Source of the DNA: an uncultured Aquimarina sp.
GTDB lineage: Bacteria; Bacteroidota; Bacteroidia; Flavobacteriales; Flavobacteriaceae
DNA length: 64,000 nt
Direction of reading: 5' to 3'
NCBI GenBank assembly: GCA_947496555.1
Contig: CANMDH010000002.1
Coordinates: 62,001 to 126,000 of the forward strand
A model generated the notes under the pieces. The model was given only the letters and a program-made list of their open reading frames with translations. It searched no databases and had not been told where the DNA came from. Position numbers and translations under genes: made by a program. Shown piece after piece: positions 36,212 to 44,979 of this stretch. Positions within the stretch are counted from its first letter, which is position 1. Each line of letters starts with the position of its first letter.

Positions 36212-37489
36212 ATGAAATATACATTCATTGCCCTAGTAATGCTAGTCTGCACTACTATGTATTCTCAAGACATTTATTTACAATGCGGAAAACTAATTGA
36301 TACTAAGTCTGGTAAAGTTCTTACTGAAAAAACTGTGGTAGTTTCAGGAAATAAGATCATCAAAATTCAAGACGGTTATGTAACTGGGAAAAAAGATGAT
36401 ACCACAATTGATCTTAAAGACAAAACTGTAATGCCAGGGCTTATTGATATGCATGTACATCTTGAAGGTGAAACCAATCCAAAGGCTTATTTACAAAAAT
36501 ATACCAATAGCGAGGCTGACCTTGCCTTTAACTCTGTTGAATTTGCAAAAAAAACATTGATGGCGGGATTTACCACCGCAAGAGATCTCGGTGGAAGCGG
36601 GGTAAATATTTCGCTTAAAAAAGCGATCGCTAGGGGAAGAATCGTTGGTCCTAGAGTTTTTACTGCCGGAAAATCTCTAGCTACTACAGGAGGACATGCC
36701 GATCCCACTAACGGAAGTAAAAGATCTCTAATTGGAGATCCTGGACCAAAAGAAGGGGTAGTAAATAGCGTCGAAGATGCAAAAAAGGCCGTAAGGCAAC
36801 GTTATAAAAATGGTGCAGACCTAATCAAAATTACGGCAACTGGTGGTGTATTGAGTGTTGCCAAAAGTAGTTCTAACCCTCAATTTACGGTTGAAGAAAT
36901 CAAGGCAATATGCGAAACCGCCAAGGATTATGGTTTTCATGTGGCGGCGCATGCTCATGGTGATGAGGGTATGCAACGAGCAATTCTAGGAGGCGTAAAA
37001 ACTATTGAACATGGTACTCTAATGAGCGAAAAGACTATGGATCTCATGAAACAATATGATGCCTATTTGGTACCTACTATTACTGCCGGAAAAGAGGTTA
37101 CCGAAAAAGCTGCAATCGACGGTTACTATCCGGCAATTATTGTTCCCAAAGCTTTAGAAATCGGTCCAAAAATTCAAAATACCTTCAAAAAAGCGTATGA
37201 TCGTGGTGTCGGGATCGCATTTGGTACAGATGCCGGGGTATTTAAACATGGCCAAAACGGAAAAGAATTTGGTTATATGGTAGAAGCCGGTATGCCAGCC
37301 ATGGCAGCCATACAAAGTGCAACTATAACCAACGCAAAAATATTGAATATGGAAGATCAATTAGGACACATTGCTATTGGTTTTCTGGCAGATATCGTAG
37401 CGGTAAATGAAGATCCAACTAAGAACATCAATACTATGGAAAATGTTGTTTTTGTGATGAAAGATGGAAAGGTTTTCAAAATGCAATAG
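36212..37489 (+). CDS. Secreted amidohydrolase (imidazolonepropionase/Xaa-Pro dipeptidase-like)
   Basis: 425 residues with a signal peptide ending MYSQ. The metal-binding amidohydrolase motifs are GLIDMHVHLEG (about 77), KITATGGVLS with the probable bridging Lys, HVAAHAHGDEGMQRAI, IEHGTLM and FGTDAGVF. It is a periplasmic binuclear metallohydrolase of the subtype 'metal-dependent hydrolase family protein', often acting on dipeptides or related amides. The S9 peptidase begins 46 nt downstream, so the pair may work on peptides outside the cytoplasm. Confidence 0.9.
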   Translation: MKYTFIALVMLVCTTMYSQDIYLQCGKLIDTKSGKVLTEKTVVVSGNKIIKIQDGYVTGKKDDTTIDLKDKTVMPGLIDMHVHLEGETNPKAYLQKYTNSEADLAFNSVEFAKKTLMAGFTTARDLGGSGVNISLKKAIARGRIVGPRVFTAGKSLATTGGHADPTNGSKRSLIGDPGPKEGVVNSVEDAKKAVRQRYKNGADLIKITATGGVLSVAKSSSNPQFTVEEIKAICETAKDYGFHVAAHAHGDEGMQRAILGGVKTIEHGTLMSEKTMDLMKQYDAYLVPTITAGKEVTEKAAIDGYYPAIIVPKALEIGPKIQNTFKKAYDRGVGIAFGTDAGVFKHGQNGKEFGYMVEAGMPAMAAIQSATITNAKILNMEDQLGHIAIGFLADIVAVNEDPTKNINTMENVVFVMKDGKVFKMQ

Positions 37490-37535
37490 AAATAAATTCA
37501 ATCCAATTACTTTACTATTTCATAATCGTCGAAAA

Positions 37536-39575
37536 ATGAAAAAATTACCTTTATTTATTGCACTCACTGTGTTAGCATATTCTTCTATAGCACAGACATT
37601 AAAAAACCCATCATTTGAAGAGGTTCTCTCATTACGATCTGTTTCAAATCCAACCATTTCTCCTGATGGCAATCATGTAGTGTTTGAATCAAGATCTATA
37701 GACTGGAAAGAAAATAGATATGACACTGAACTATGGATTTCTAAAAATGGAGCAACTCCTTTTCAGCTTACCAATAATATTAAAGATAACAGTTCCAATC
37801 CAAAATGGTCACCCGATGGCCGATGGATCGCTTTTTTATCAAAGCGGGGAGAAAAAACCCAAATCCATATAATTCGTTCTGCGGGAGGAGAATCTGTTCA
37901 AGTAACAAATACTGAAAATGATATTTCTGATTTCGAATGGTCACCCGATGGAAAAAAAATTGCTTTTCTTCAGTCTGAGGATAAATCTAAAAAGGAAAAA
38001 GAAAGAAAAGAAAAATATGGCAGCTATGCCGTTGAGGATGCAGAATATAGTGTAAATCAAATTTGGATTACAGATTTCAACCCTCTTCAGCTTAGCAATA
38101 ACCCACTACCATCTCAAATTAATGATTCTGTTTATACCAAAAAGTTTGAACCTAAATTATTGATTGAAGATGCCTCTTTTTCTATTAATAGTTATAAGTG
38201 GTCCCCAGACGGAAAAAAAATCGCTTTTGAACATCAACCTGATCCTTTAAGAAATACTTTCTTTAAGGCAGATATTTCTATTTATGATATTGCATCAAAA
38301 ACTCATAAAAAACTAGTTAATAATCTTAGTTACGATGGTTTGATAGATTGGTCACCCGACGGAAATGCCATCCTTTATAATACAAGCCTCAATGATAGTA
38401 CTTCTAACTATTATCTAAACGGTAAGTTATTTAGAATTGATATAGATGGAACAAATAAGCAACAGCTTGCAAAGAATTTTGATGAGGATATCTATAGATT
38501 ACAATGGAATAGCAATGGAATATTTGGTATTGCCTGGCAAAAAACTAAAAGACCATTGGTAAAAATAAATCCAAAAAATGGCAAGACAACGATTCAAAAA
38601 CTCGGACCTGAAAGAATTTGGAGTTACTCTTTCTCAAAAGATGGTAAAAAAATATCATATACGGGAAGTGATGATAGTAGTCTAGCTGAAGTATTTCACA
38701 ATGATTATCTTTCAAAAGACATCAAGCAAACTACCAAAATTACGACTCAAATTAATGACTGGTTAGTTGCCAAAAGCGAAGTTATTTCATGGAAAAGTCA
38801 AGATGGAGCAACTATTGAAGGTATTTTGCATAAGCCACAAAACTATGATCCAAATAAAAAGTATCCCCTTATGGTCATTATCCATGGCGGACCAACTGGA
38901 ATATCTACGCCAAATCCTACTCCCTCCCATGTTTATCCTATGATCCAATGGCTTAATAAGGGAGCCCTGATATTAAGACCAAACTATAGAGGCTCTGCTG
39001 GTTATGGAGAAAAATTCAGATCATTAAATGTTAAAAATCTCGGGGTTGGAGATTCTTGGGATGTATTATCTGGTGTTAAGTTTTTAGAAGACAAAGGTAT
39101 TATAGATGGAGATAAAGTAGCTTCGATGGGATGGAGCCAAGGTGGATATATATCAGCCTTTTTAACTACTAATTCAGATAAGTTTAAGGCTATTTCTGTA
39201 GGGGCCGGTATTTCAAATTGGATGACATATTATGTCAATACAGATATTCATCCGTTCACCAGACAATATTTAAAGGCTACTCCGTGGTCGGATAAAGAAA
39301 TATATGAAAAGACCTCTCCGATGACAAACATAAATAATGCCTCTACACCAACATTAATACAACATGGCGAATTTGATAAAAGGGTTCCTACTGCAAATGC
39401 TTATGAATTATTTCAGGGGCTTCAGGATAAAGGAATTGATTCAAAATTAATTATATACAAAGGGTTTGGGCATGGAATTAATAAACCCAAAGAGAGGCTT
39501 GCAGCTATGTGGCACAACTGGCAGTGGTTTGGTAAATATATTTGGGGAGAAGAAATTGAAATACCAATGAAATAA
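37536..39575 (+). CDS. S9 family peptidase (prolyl oligopeptidase/dipeptidyl aminopeptidase type)
   Basis: About 679 residues from the ATG at 37536, where a signal peptide (MKKLPLFIALTVLA..SSIAQ) begins; upstream in-frame codons overlap the amidohydrolase and are not likely translated. A WD40-like/TolB propeller with repeated SPDG(K/R) motifs fills about 30-400. The alpha/beta-hydrolase domain has HGGP, the nucleophile in GWSQGGY (about 530), Asp in HGEFDKRVP and His in GFGHGI. It cleaves short peptides, probably in the periplasm, next to an amidohydrolase. Confidence 0.93.
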   Translation: MKKLPLFIALTVLAYSSIAQTLKNPSFEEVLSLRSVSNPTISPDGNHVVFESRSIDWKENRYDTELWISKNGATPFQLTNNIKDNSSNPKWSPDGRWIAFLSKRGEKTQIHIIRSAGGESVQVTNTENDISDFEWSPDGKKIAFLQSEDKSKKEKERKEKYGSYAVEDAEYSVNQIWITDFNPLQLSNNPLPSQINDSVYTKKFEPKLLIEDASFSINSYKWSPDGKKIAFEHQPDPLRNTFFKADISIYDIASKTHKKLVNNLSYDGLIDWSPDGNAILYNTSLNDSTSNYYLNGKLFRIDIDGTNKQQLAKNFDEDIYRLQWNSNGIFGIAWQKTKRPLVKINPKNGKTTIQKLGPERIWSYSFSKDGKKISYTGSDDSSLAEVFHNDYLSKDIKQTTKITTQINDWLVAKSEVISWKSQDGATIEGILHKPQNYDPNKKYPLMVIIHGGPTGISTPNPTPSHVYPMIQWLNKGALILRPNYRGSAGYGEKFRSLNVKNLGVGDSWDVLSGVKFLEDKGIIDGDKVASMGWSQGGYISAFLTTNSDKFKAISVGAGISNWMTYYVNTDIHPFTRQYLKATPWSDKEIYEKTSPMTNINNASTPTLIQHGEFDKRVPTANAYELFQGLQDKGIDSKLIIYKGFGHGINKPKERLAAMWHNWQWFGKYIWGEEIEIPMK

Positions 39576-39722
39576 AAGCAAGTGTAATTATAACAGCAAA
39601 TGTATGACAACCACGAAAAAGACTTTAATAAATTTATATCTGTAACAGTTTTGCTTTACTACGACATATACTCATAGCGAAAGTCCTATAAATACAATCA
39701 TTCAGTCAAAAAACAAATCATC

Positions 39723-41192
39723 ATGGAACTAAACTCAAATCATTTTTTAAAAAGAACAATCCTATTTGGCATACTCATTCTATTAATTCTCCCATCTATT
39801 GCTATTGGACAAACCAAAACAGAACAAATTGACAAATTAATGAGTCTTTATCATGAATATGGCCAATTTAATGGCTCCGCGCTTGTAGCAGAAAATGGTA
39901 AAGTCATTTACAAAAAAGGACATGGATTAGCTAATATGGAATGGGATATTCCAAATCAATCCAATACCAAACATAGGTTAGGATCAATCACCAAGCAATT
40001 TACCAGTATGCTTATTATGCAATTGGTAGAGCAAGGAAAATTAAAATTGGATGTACCAATTACTACATATTTAACTGATTATCCAAAATCGACAGGAGAT
40101 AAAATCACTATTCATCACTTACTCACACATACCGCTGGTATTCCAAATTACACTTCTTTCCCTAATTTCTTTAATGATCATATGCGTAACCCATATACTC
40201 CCGATGAGTTTGTAGAAGTATTTAAAGACTCTACACTTCAGTTTACCCCTGGTGAAAAATTTGCTTACAGTAATTCGGGGTATTTTTTACTAGGTGTAAT
40301 TATAGAAAAGGTTTCAGGAAAAACGTATGAGCAAATGTTAAAAAAAAACATTTTCACTCCACTAAAAATGAATAACACAGGATTTGATCATCATAGCACA
40401 ATCCTGAAAAACAGAGCCACTGGATATAATAAATTTGGAACTTCTTATACAAATTCAGATTATCTCGATATGTCTATACCCTATGCTGCTGGTTCGATGT
40501 ATTCTACAGTAGAAGATTTATATTTATGGGATCAGGCATTATATACAGATCAATTGATAAGTAAAAAATCCAAAGATTTAATTTTCACTCCCGACGCTTC
40601 AGGAAAAGCAAGTTATGGTTATGGATGGGGTATTAGCCATCAACCTCTTGCAAAGTCTAGTGATAGTATTAAAGTAATAGGTCATGGTGGTGGCATCAAT
40701 GGATTTAACACTATTATCTCTCGAATCCCTTCAGACAAACACTTAATTGTATTATTTAATAATACCGGTCGTACTGATCTTGGAAAAATGAGCAGATCTA
40801 TAGGTAATATTCTTTATGGATCACCTTATGATACTCCAAAAAAATCTGTAGCTTTTTCGTTATTAGGTGCTATTATGGATAAAGGTATAACCTTTGGACT
40901 TGAAGAGTTTGAAAAAATTAAGTCTTCAGAAATTTACGCGGTCGATGAAAGAGAAATGAATATGGTGGGATATCAACTTATGGGAGTTGATAAAGTGAAA
41001 GAAGCTATTGAAGTCTTTAAACTTAATGTAGCATTATTTCCAGAATCAGGAAATGTTTATGATAGTTTAGGAGAGGCTTATTTAAAGAATGGTAACAAAG
41101 AACTTGCTATCAATAATTACAAAAAATCTGTAGAGATAGATCCTAATAATACTAATGGAATTAATATCTTAAAAAAAATTGACTCCAAATAG
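39723..41192 (+). CDS. Serine hydrolase, beta-lactamase/class C PBP fold with C-terminal TPR
   Basis: 489 residues with a signal peptide ending IAIGQ. The catalytic SITK (SxxK, about 90) and YSN (FAYSNSGYFLLG, about 180) motifs are present, and GHGGG takes the KTG-like place. The last about 80 residues carry a TPR-like segment (NVYDSLGEAYLKNGNKELAINNYKKSVEIDP). Members are periplasmic esterases, D-aminopeptidases or PBP-like proteins; true beta-lactamase activity is unlikely on this pattern but not excluded. Confidence 0.9.
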   Translation: MELNSNHFLKRTILFGILILLILPSIAIGQTKTEQIDKLMSLYHEYGQFNGSALVAENGKVIYKKGHGLANMEWDIPNQSNTKHRLGSITKQFTSMLIMQLVEQGKLKLDVPITTYLTDYPKSTGDKITIHHLLTHTAGIPNYTSFPNFFNDHMRNPYTPDEFVEVFKDSTLQFTPGEKFAYSNSGYFLLGVIIEKVSGKTYEQMLKKNIFTPLKMNNTGFDHHSTILKNRATGYNKFGTSYTNSDYLDMSIPYAAGSMYSTVEDLYLWDQALYTDQLISKKSKDLIFTPDASGKASYGYGWGISHQPLAKSSDSIKVIGHGGGINGFNTIISRIPSDKHLIVLFNNTGRTDLGKMSRSIGNILYGSPYDTPKKSVAFSLLGAIMDKGITFGLEEFEKIKSSEIYAVDEREMNMVGYQLMGVDKVKEAIEVFKLNVALFPESGNVYDSLGEAYLKNGNKELAINNYKKSVEIDPNNTNGINILKKIDSK

Positions 41193-41210
41193 TATCTAAT
41201 TACATGATAT

Positions 41211-41251
41211 AAATCAGATTCATATATAATTCATATTTATGAATCTGATTT
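41211..41251 (+). terminator. Terminator-like hairpin
   Basis: AAATCAGATTCATA (41211-41224) pairs with TATGAATCTGATTT (41238-41251), a 14-bp stem. Only a short T-run follows, so ending may be partial. It lies between the serine hydrolase and the Nudix gene. Confidence 0.6.
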
Positions 41252-41272
41252 TACAATCTATATCTTGGAAAA

Positions 41273-41857
41273 ATGAAAAATAACACCGTCAAAATTACCC
41301 ACACCCAAGTGTTATCGGATAATTGGTATACACTTCATAAAATAACTTACGAATATCAAACCAGAAATGGGGAGATAAAAAAGCACATGCGAGAAGCGTA
41401 TGACCGTGGTAATGGAGCGGTAATTCTTCTATACAACCCAACTTCAAAAAAAGTAATACTCACCAAGCAATTTAGGCTTCCTACCTATATCAATGGCAAC
41501 GAAAGTGGCATGATGATCGAAGCCTGTGCTGGTTTGCTAGATGAAAATAATCCTGAAGATTGCATCCGAAAAGAAGCCGAAGAAGAAACTGGGTACAAAA
41601 TAGATAAGGCCGAAAAAGTTTTCGAGTCCTATATGTCTCCCGGAGCTGTAACCGAAATATTACATTTTTTTATCGCCGAGTACACTCCTGACATGAAAAT
41701 AAGTGAAGGAGGAGGGTTACCAGAGGAACAGGAAGATATAGAAGTACTTGAATTAAATTTTGACCAAGCGATAAAAATGATATATTCTGGAGAGATAAAA
41801 GATGCTAAAACGATTATGTTATTACAATATGCGCAAATACATAATTTGTTGTCTTAA
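41273..41857 (+). CDS. Nudix hydrolase, GDP-mannose pyrophosphatase (NudK)-like
   Basis: 194 residues. The Nudix region reads [22 protein letters not shown], with the catalytic REA-EEETG Glu cluster (about 105-115) and the NudK-type N-terminal strand swap region before it. KQFRLPTY and [12 protein letters not shown] also match NudK. Likely substrates are GDP-mannose or similar nucleotide sugars. It ends 12 nt before the endonuclease V gene. A decayed copy of its last third is found at 44418-44584. Confidence 0.87.
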   Translation: MKNNTVKITHTQVLSDNWYTLHKITYEYQTRNGEIKKHMREAYDRGNGAVILLYNPTSKKVILTKQFRLPTYINGNESGMMIEACAGLLDENNPEDCIRKEAEEETGYKIDKAEKVFESYMSPGAVTEILHFFIAEYTPDMKISEGGGLPEEQEDIEVLELNFDQAIKMIYSGEIKDAKTIMLLQYAQIHNLLS

Positions 41858-41869
41858 CCTTTGCAAATA

Positions 41870-42379
41870 ATGATCTTAGCTTTTGATACTTATTATTTTG
41901 AAAACAATGCAAAAACTGTTTGCGTACATTTTGAAAATTGGTCAGACGAGCAGCCGTCTCATATTTACTCTGAAATCATAGAACGTGTTTCGGATTATGA
42001 ACCAGGAGCATTTTACAAAAGGGAGCTACCTTGCATTCTAAGTTTATTGAAAAAAATCGATCCGGACAAAGTAGATTATATAATCGTCGATAGCTTTGTT
42101 TTATTAAATGATTTGGGTAAATTGGGATTAGGCGGCTATTTGTATAATGAACTAGACAAAAAAATACCTGTTATTGGAGTTGCTAAATCGGGTTTTCACG
42201 AAAACAAAAAAAATGTAAGAGAGTTATTGCGGGGTAATAGTAAAAAACCTTTGTTCATCTCTGCTATAGGACTCGAACTTGGCCAAGCTTATGAAATGAT
42301 CAAATCCATGCATGGAACGTATCGAATGCCTACCTTATTGCAAATTTTGGATACTAAAACTAAGGAAAGTAATATGTAA
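41870..42379 (+). CDS. nfi: Endonuclease V family protein
   Basis: 169 residues from the ATG at 41870 (a TTG nine nt upstream is rejected). The EndoV elements are AFDTYY with the first catalytic Asp, EPGAFYKRELP with the catalytic Glu, IIVDSFV with the next Asp, GVAKSGF, and a late MHGTYRMPTLLQILD that aligns with the HR-P region. It is shorter and more divergent than E. coli Nfi (about 220). The family nicks near deoxyinosine in DNA. The first 13 codons recur as a broken copy at 44596. Confidence 0.82.
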   Translation: MILAFDTYYFENNAKTVCVHFENWSDEQPSHIYSEIIERVSDYEPGAFYKRELPCILSLLKKIDPDKVDYIIVDSFVLLNDLGKLGLGGYLYNELDKKIPVIGVAKSGFHENKKNVRELLRGNSKKPLFISAIGLELGQAYEMIKSMHGTYRMPTLLQILDTKTKESNM

Positions 42380-42392
42380 TATTAGCACGTAA

Positions 42393-43055
42393 ATGAAATT
42401 TTTTAGCCTAAAAAATACCTTGAACTGGAAATATATAATTCGTGAAGTGCTTCTAATTTTTATTGGTATTAATTTGGCTATATGGTTTAATAATTGGAAC
42501 TCTTCAAAAAAAATTAAGCATGATAAAGATATTGTAATTTCAAAGATTAAAGACGAAATCGAAAATAATATTGAAGAGCTAATTAATACACAGAAGAGCA
42601 ATCAATTTATTTTGAATGCTTTTTCTGATTTACAAAAATTATCCAATAAAGAAACTTCTTTAATAATCACAAATCCAGAGAAATTAAATAAACTTAAAAG
42701 ACTATACCCCGGTTTTTTTAATATTTCAGATTCATTAAAAATCACTAGCAATGTATTTCAATATAATATCAACACTTATATCGAACTAGAAATCCCAATC
42801 CTAAGTCAAATTGCATGGGAAACAACAAAATCTATTGGTATCACCAATGAGTTTAACTATGAATGTTTATATGATTTAGAAAGCACATATAATCTTCAAC
42901 AAAGAGTCCAAAATGAAGTAAATAAAGCCGCTAATGCCCTGCAAAAAAGAGAAATAACTTCACTTACTAATATTTTAGGGTTTTTAGAGCAGCTTAATAC
43001 CCAACTTATAAAAAATTATCAGGATATACTTTTGAATATAGAGAATTGCACTTAA
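42393..43055 (+). CDS. DUF6090-like single-span membrane protein
   Basis: 220 residues. The N-terminal REVLLIFIGINLAIWFNNWN is the hallmark of DUF6090 proteins (a helix ending in a N-x-W motif), followed by a long charged helical region KHDKDIVISKIKDEIENNIEEL. These occur widely in Flavobacteriia and have no known job. It begins 13 nt after endonuclease V and may share its transcript. Confidence 0.8.
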   Translation: MKFFSLKNTLNWKYIIREVLLIFIGINLAIWFNNWNSSKKIKHDKDIVISKIKDEIENNIEELINTQKSNQFILNAFSDLQKLSNKETSLIITNPEKLNKLKRLYPGFFNISDSLKITSNVFQYNINTYIELEIPILSQIAWETTKSIGITNEFNYECLYDLESTYNLQQRVQNEVNKAANALQKREITSLTNILGFLEQLNTQLIKNYQDILLNIENCT

Positions 43056-43187
43056 ACTTTTTACCTCTCCTAGAAATGAGCATATTGTTTTAAACAACAT
43101 TGTGGTATTGTTTGTAAAGCTTGAAGCAATAAAGAGACAATATTTAAGAGGTCACAGGTCCTCTTAAGTTATGCATTATTTCTTCTA

Positions 43188-43380
43188 CGAATCTTAAAGA
43201 TCCTAAGAAGCCACAAAAAGGTCTTTCGAAGGACCTGTTTAAGGCAAAAAAGCCCAAAGTGCATAGCTTTTATCCTGTAAATTCACCCTGCGAAGTCATA
43301 AAGTATCACTTATAAGCATCAATTTATGCCTTCGAAGTACTAAATTATCAGCTCGAACTACCTCTGGTAGGTTTTGATCC
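43188..43380. repeat. 21-bp-period CGAAGC repeat array, copy A
   Basis: CGAA-type cores lie at 43188, 43206 (degenerate), 43227, 43291, 43333, 43354 and 43375 (degenerate). Most steps are 21 bp or near-multiples. The segment aligns with 44764-44979 (copy B) at roughly 80% by eye, for example over the shared GCATAGCTTTTATCCTGTAA. Copy A is one 21-bp unit shorter than copy B near its right end. No ORF of note is present. The stretch 43056-43187 before it holds nothing I recognise. Confidence 0.75.
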
Positions 43381-43447
43381 TCTATATGATGGATTATCCT
43401 CTCTTATCAATAAGAAGTACTTATGTTTTCATCAAAAAATATTCTTA

Positions 43448-43703
43448 ATGGGACACAACTTTAAAAAAGGGTACATCGATCAAAATACTAAGTGTAATCT
43501 GTCTTTTATAGGTTTAAGTAATCCATCTACAAACTTGATATTGTTTTCTGGAGGTACTGCTGCTATCTTAACAGGAAAATTATGAAGATAACTATTTAAA
43601 AATTAAGCTTTTAACTTCTGCTATTGCATTACTATTTGGTTCTGAAGTATATTCCGTTTGTATCGCTGTTGAAGAATTTTTCAAAAACAAAACAGATAAA
43701 TAA
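43448..43703 (+). pseudogene. Small ORF interrupted by a frameshift
   Basis: An ATG at 43448 opens 45 codons ending GGTAAILTGKL and a TGA at 43582. A different frame then continues without a start as YEDNYLKIKLLTSAIALLFGSE...VEEFFKNKTDK to a TAA at 43701. Joining them gives an about 85-residue protein with one hydrophobic stretch. The join looks like a single-base indel in GGAAAATTATGA. No family recognised; it may be a decayed gene of the peptide locus that follows. Confidence 0.45.
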
Positions 43704-43722
43704 CCATTATAATAAAAAAAGC

Positions 43723-43785
43723 AGACATACTCTTGAGTGTCTATAAATGTTCAAAGATGAATTTATTCTTAAAATCAATTGTATT
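43723..43785 (+). promoter_or_regulatory. Conserved 5' region of peptide gene 1 (repeated at 44036-44098)
   Basis: These 63 bp occur again at 44036-44098 with only two differences; the first 24, AGACATACTCTTGAGTGTCT followed by ATAA, are identical and contain the imperfect palindrome ACTC-TT-GAGT. The peptide leaders right after are only about 78% identical. The 5' region is thus better conserved than the coding part, which points to a promoter/operator or RNA leader rather than an N-terminal protein extension. Confidence 0.6.
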
Positions 43786-43959
43786 ATGAAAATTTTTAAA
43801 ATGAAAGGTATGAAGATCATCAACAAGTCGCAACAGAAATTAATTACTGCAAGTTCTAGTCAAGACCATTTTGATTGCATATGGACTTGTGGCGCGCTAT
43901 ATGATAGTGGTTCTGATGCTGAATATAGATGCGTAGCACGATGTGCTAGGTTTCTATAA
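43786..43959 (+). CDS. Short peptide precursor 1, bacteriocin-like leader, CxxxC...CxxxC core
   Basis: 57 residues from the ATG at 43786; an in-frame ATG at 43747 adds 13 residues but falls in the conserved non-coding-like block. The leader MKIFKMKGMKIINKSQQKLI resembles double-glycine leaders (basic start, then S-Q-Q-K before the cleavage site), but TA replaces GG. The core has four Cys in DCIWTCGALYDSGSDAEYRC and VARC: C-x3-C, 14 residues, C-x3-C, as in a two-helix disulfide hairpin. Tandem with a paralogue 140 bp downstream. No exporter or modification enzyme is nearby. Confidence 0.6.
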   Translation: MKIFKMKGMKIINKSQQKLITASSSQDHFDCIWTCGALYDSGSDAEYRCVARCARFL

Positions 43960-44098
43960 TGAATTTCTCGGTGTAAGCTCTTGGAGTATTTTGAAATTTC
44001 ACGTTTTCAAACCTTAAAAATCAAAAGGAAAAAATAGACATACTCTTGAGTGTCTATAAATGTTCAAGGATGAATTTATTTTTAAAATCAATTGTATT

Positions 44099-44266
44099 AT
44101 GAAAAATTTTAAAGTAAAAGGAATGAAGATTATCAGTAAGTCTCAACAAAAATCAATTTCCGGAGGTATTAACCCCCATGCACTGTGTCTGGTTAGATGC
44201 GAAGGGGAATATAATCCTGGACCACAGCTATGGAAATGTTGGCAAAAATGTGGTATTTATATATAG
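44099..44266 (+). CDS. Short peptide precursor 2, double-glycine-type leader, CxxxC...CxxxC core
   Basis: 55 residues from the ATG at 44099 (an upstream in-frame ATG at 44060 is possible). Leader KGMKIISKSQQKSISGG ends in a Gly-Gly site as used by C39-peptidase ABC exporters. The predicted 32-residue core has four Cys, LCLVRC and KCWQKC, with 13 residues between the pairs. The leader is clearly related to peptide 1, while the core is mostly different outside the Cys spacing, as expected for secreted toxins, pheromones or RiPP-like peptides. A strong terminator follows. Confidence 0.65.
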   Translation: MKNFKVKGMKIISKSQQKSISGGINPHALCLVRCEGEYNPGPQLWKCWQKCGIYI

Positions 44267-44290
44267 TGAAAAAACAAAAAACTTGTGTAT

Positions 44291-44330
44291 AAATCGGTAT
44301 GATTTCCTTCATACCGATTTTTTTATTTTT
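44291..44330 (+). terminator. Rho-independent terminator of the peptide genes
   Basis: AAATCGGTATGA (44291-44302) and TCATACCGATTT (44309-44320) form a 12-bp stem with a T-rich tail to 44330. Confidence 0.92.
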
Positions 44331-44417
44331 TAAAAACGGACAAAAATCACTTGGAAATTAACCCTCTAAGATCGATATCATGAGACATATTTCATTATAA
44401 CCTAGTATTCTCTAGGT

Positions 44418-44625
44418 ATAAAAATAAGTGAAGGTGGTGGGATTCCTTAAGAGCATGAAGATATCGAGGTGCTTGAACTGGATTTTGACAAAACCATGAA
44501 CATGATATATATAAGAGAAATAAAAGATGCTAAGACGATTATGCTCATACAATATGCCAAAATACACAACTTGTTGTCTTAAACTTTGCACATAATGATC
44601 TTAGCTTTTGACATTTGCTATTTTA
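44418..44625 (+). pseudogene. Decayed partial duplicate of the Nudix 3' end and endonuclease V 5' end
   Basis: Translating gives KISEGGGIP, a TAA stop, then [14 protein letters not shown] and [22 protein letters not shown] to a stop, matching the last about 53 residues of the Nudix protein at 41273. After the same short gap comes MILAFDICYFSNK and a stop, matching the start of endonuclease V. The gene order and junction are therefore copied. An in-frame stop and loss of everything else show it is not functional. Confidence 0.88.
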
Positions 44626-44699
44626 GCAACAAATAAATAAAACACTTTTATACCCTTTGAAGGGTTACTAAGGTGGTTGCAATCCATGAGTAGGTATCT

Positions 44700-44979
44700 C
44701 GAAGCAGCACCAAGGTAGTTCGAGGCGGCAAAAAGTTAATTCCTATTACCTCTAAAGTAGTTCGAAGCGTCAAAGAAGTAGAACGAAGCCACAAAAAGGT
44801 ACTTCGAACCACCTCTTTAACGCAAAAGAGCCCAAAGAGCATAGCTTTTATCCTGTAAATTTACCCTGCGAAGCCATAAAGTGTGGCTTATAACCATCAT
44901 TTTATGCCTTCGAAGCTTTGATCTATCCCTTCGAAGCACCAACTTATTGGCTCGAACTACCTTTGCCGGGCCTCGACCC
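44700..44979. repeat. 21-bp-period CGAAGC repeat array, copy B
   Basis: CGAAGC-like cores start at 44700, 44721, 44763, 44784, 44805, 44869, 44911, 44932, 44953 and 44974. Neighbouring steps are exactly 21 (or 42) bp; only the 44805-44869 step is 64. A typical unit is GTAGTTCGAAGCGTCAAAGAA. Some cores are full TTCGAA palindromes. On the minus strand one frame reads as a seven-residue repeat (LRTTLVL, LRSTSLT), but it is short and has no start signal. Two G/C hairpins (CCCC..GGGG, about 44977-45014) follow. Confidence 0.8.

Noticed and set aside
37464-37535. Extended N-terminus of the S9 peptidase
   Set aside because: It overlaps the amidohydrolase end, and the signal peptide begins at the ATG at 37536.
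43747-43785. Upstream ATG giving a 70-residue form of peptide 1 (and 44060 for peptide 2)
   Set aside because: The preceding block and these codons are far better conserved between the copies than the leader itself, as for a control region, and the internal start gives a standard leader. Not fully excluded.
41273-44625. Insertion sequence causing the duplication
   Set aside because: No transposase, terminal inverted repeats or target duplication could be seen at the junctions.
44648-44842. 64-codon frame with heptad LRTTLVL-like repeats on the minus strand
   Set aside because: The repeats are explained by the 21-bp DNA period; the frame shows no ribosome site or signal and does not extend over the whole array. 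Kept only as an alternative origin for the repeat.
43188-44979. CRISPR array
   Set aside because: Units are degenerate and contiguous, with no constant repeat alternating with unique 30-36-bp spacers, and no cas genes are present.
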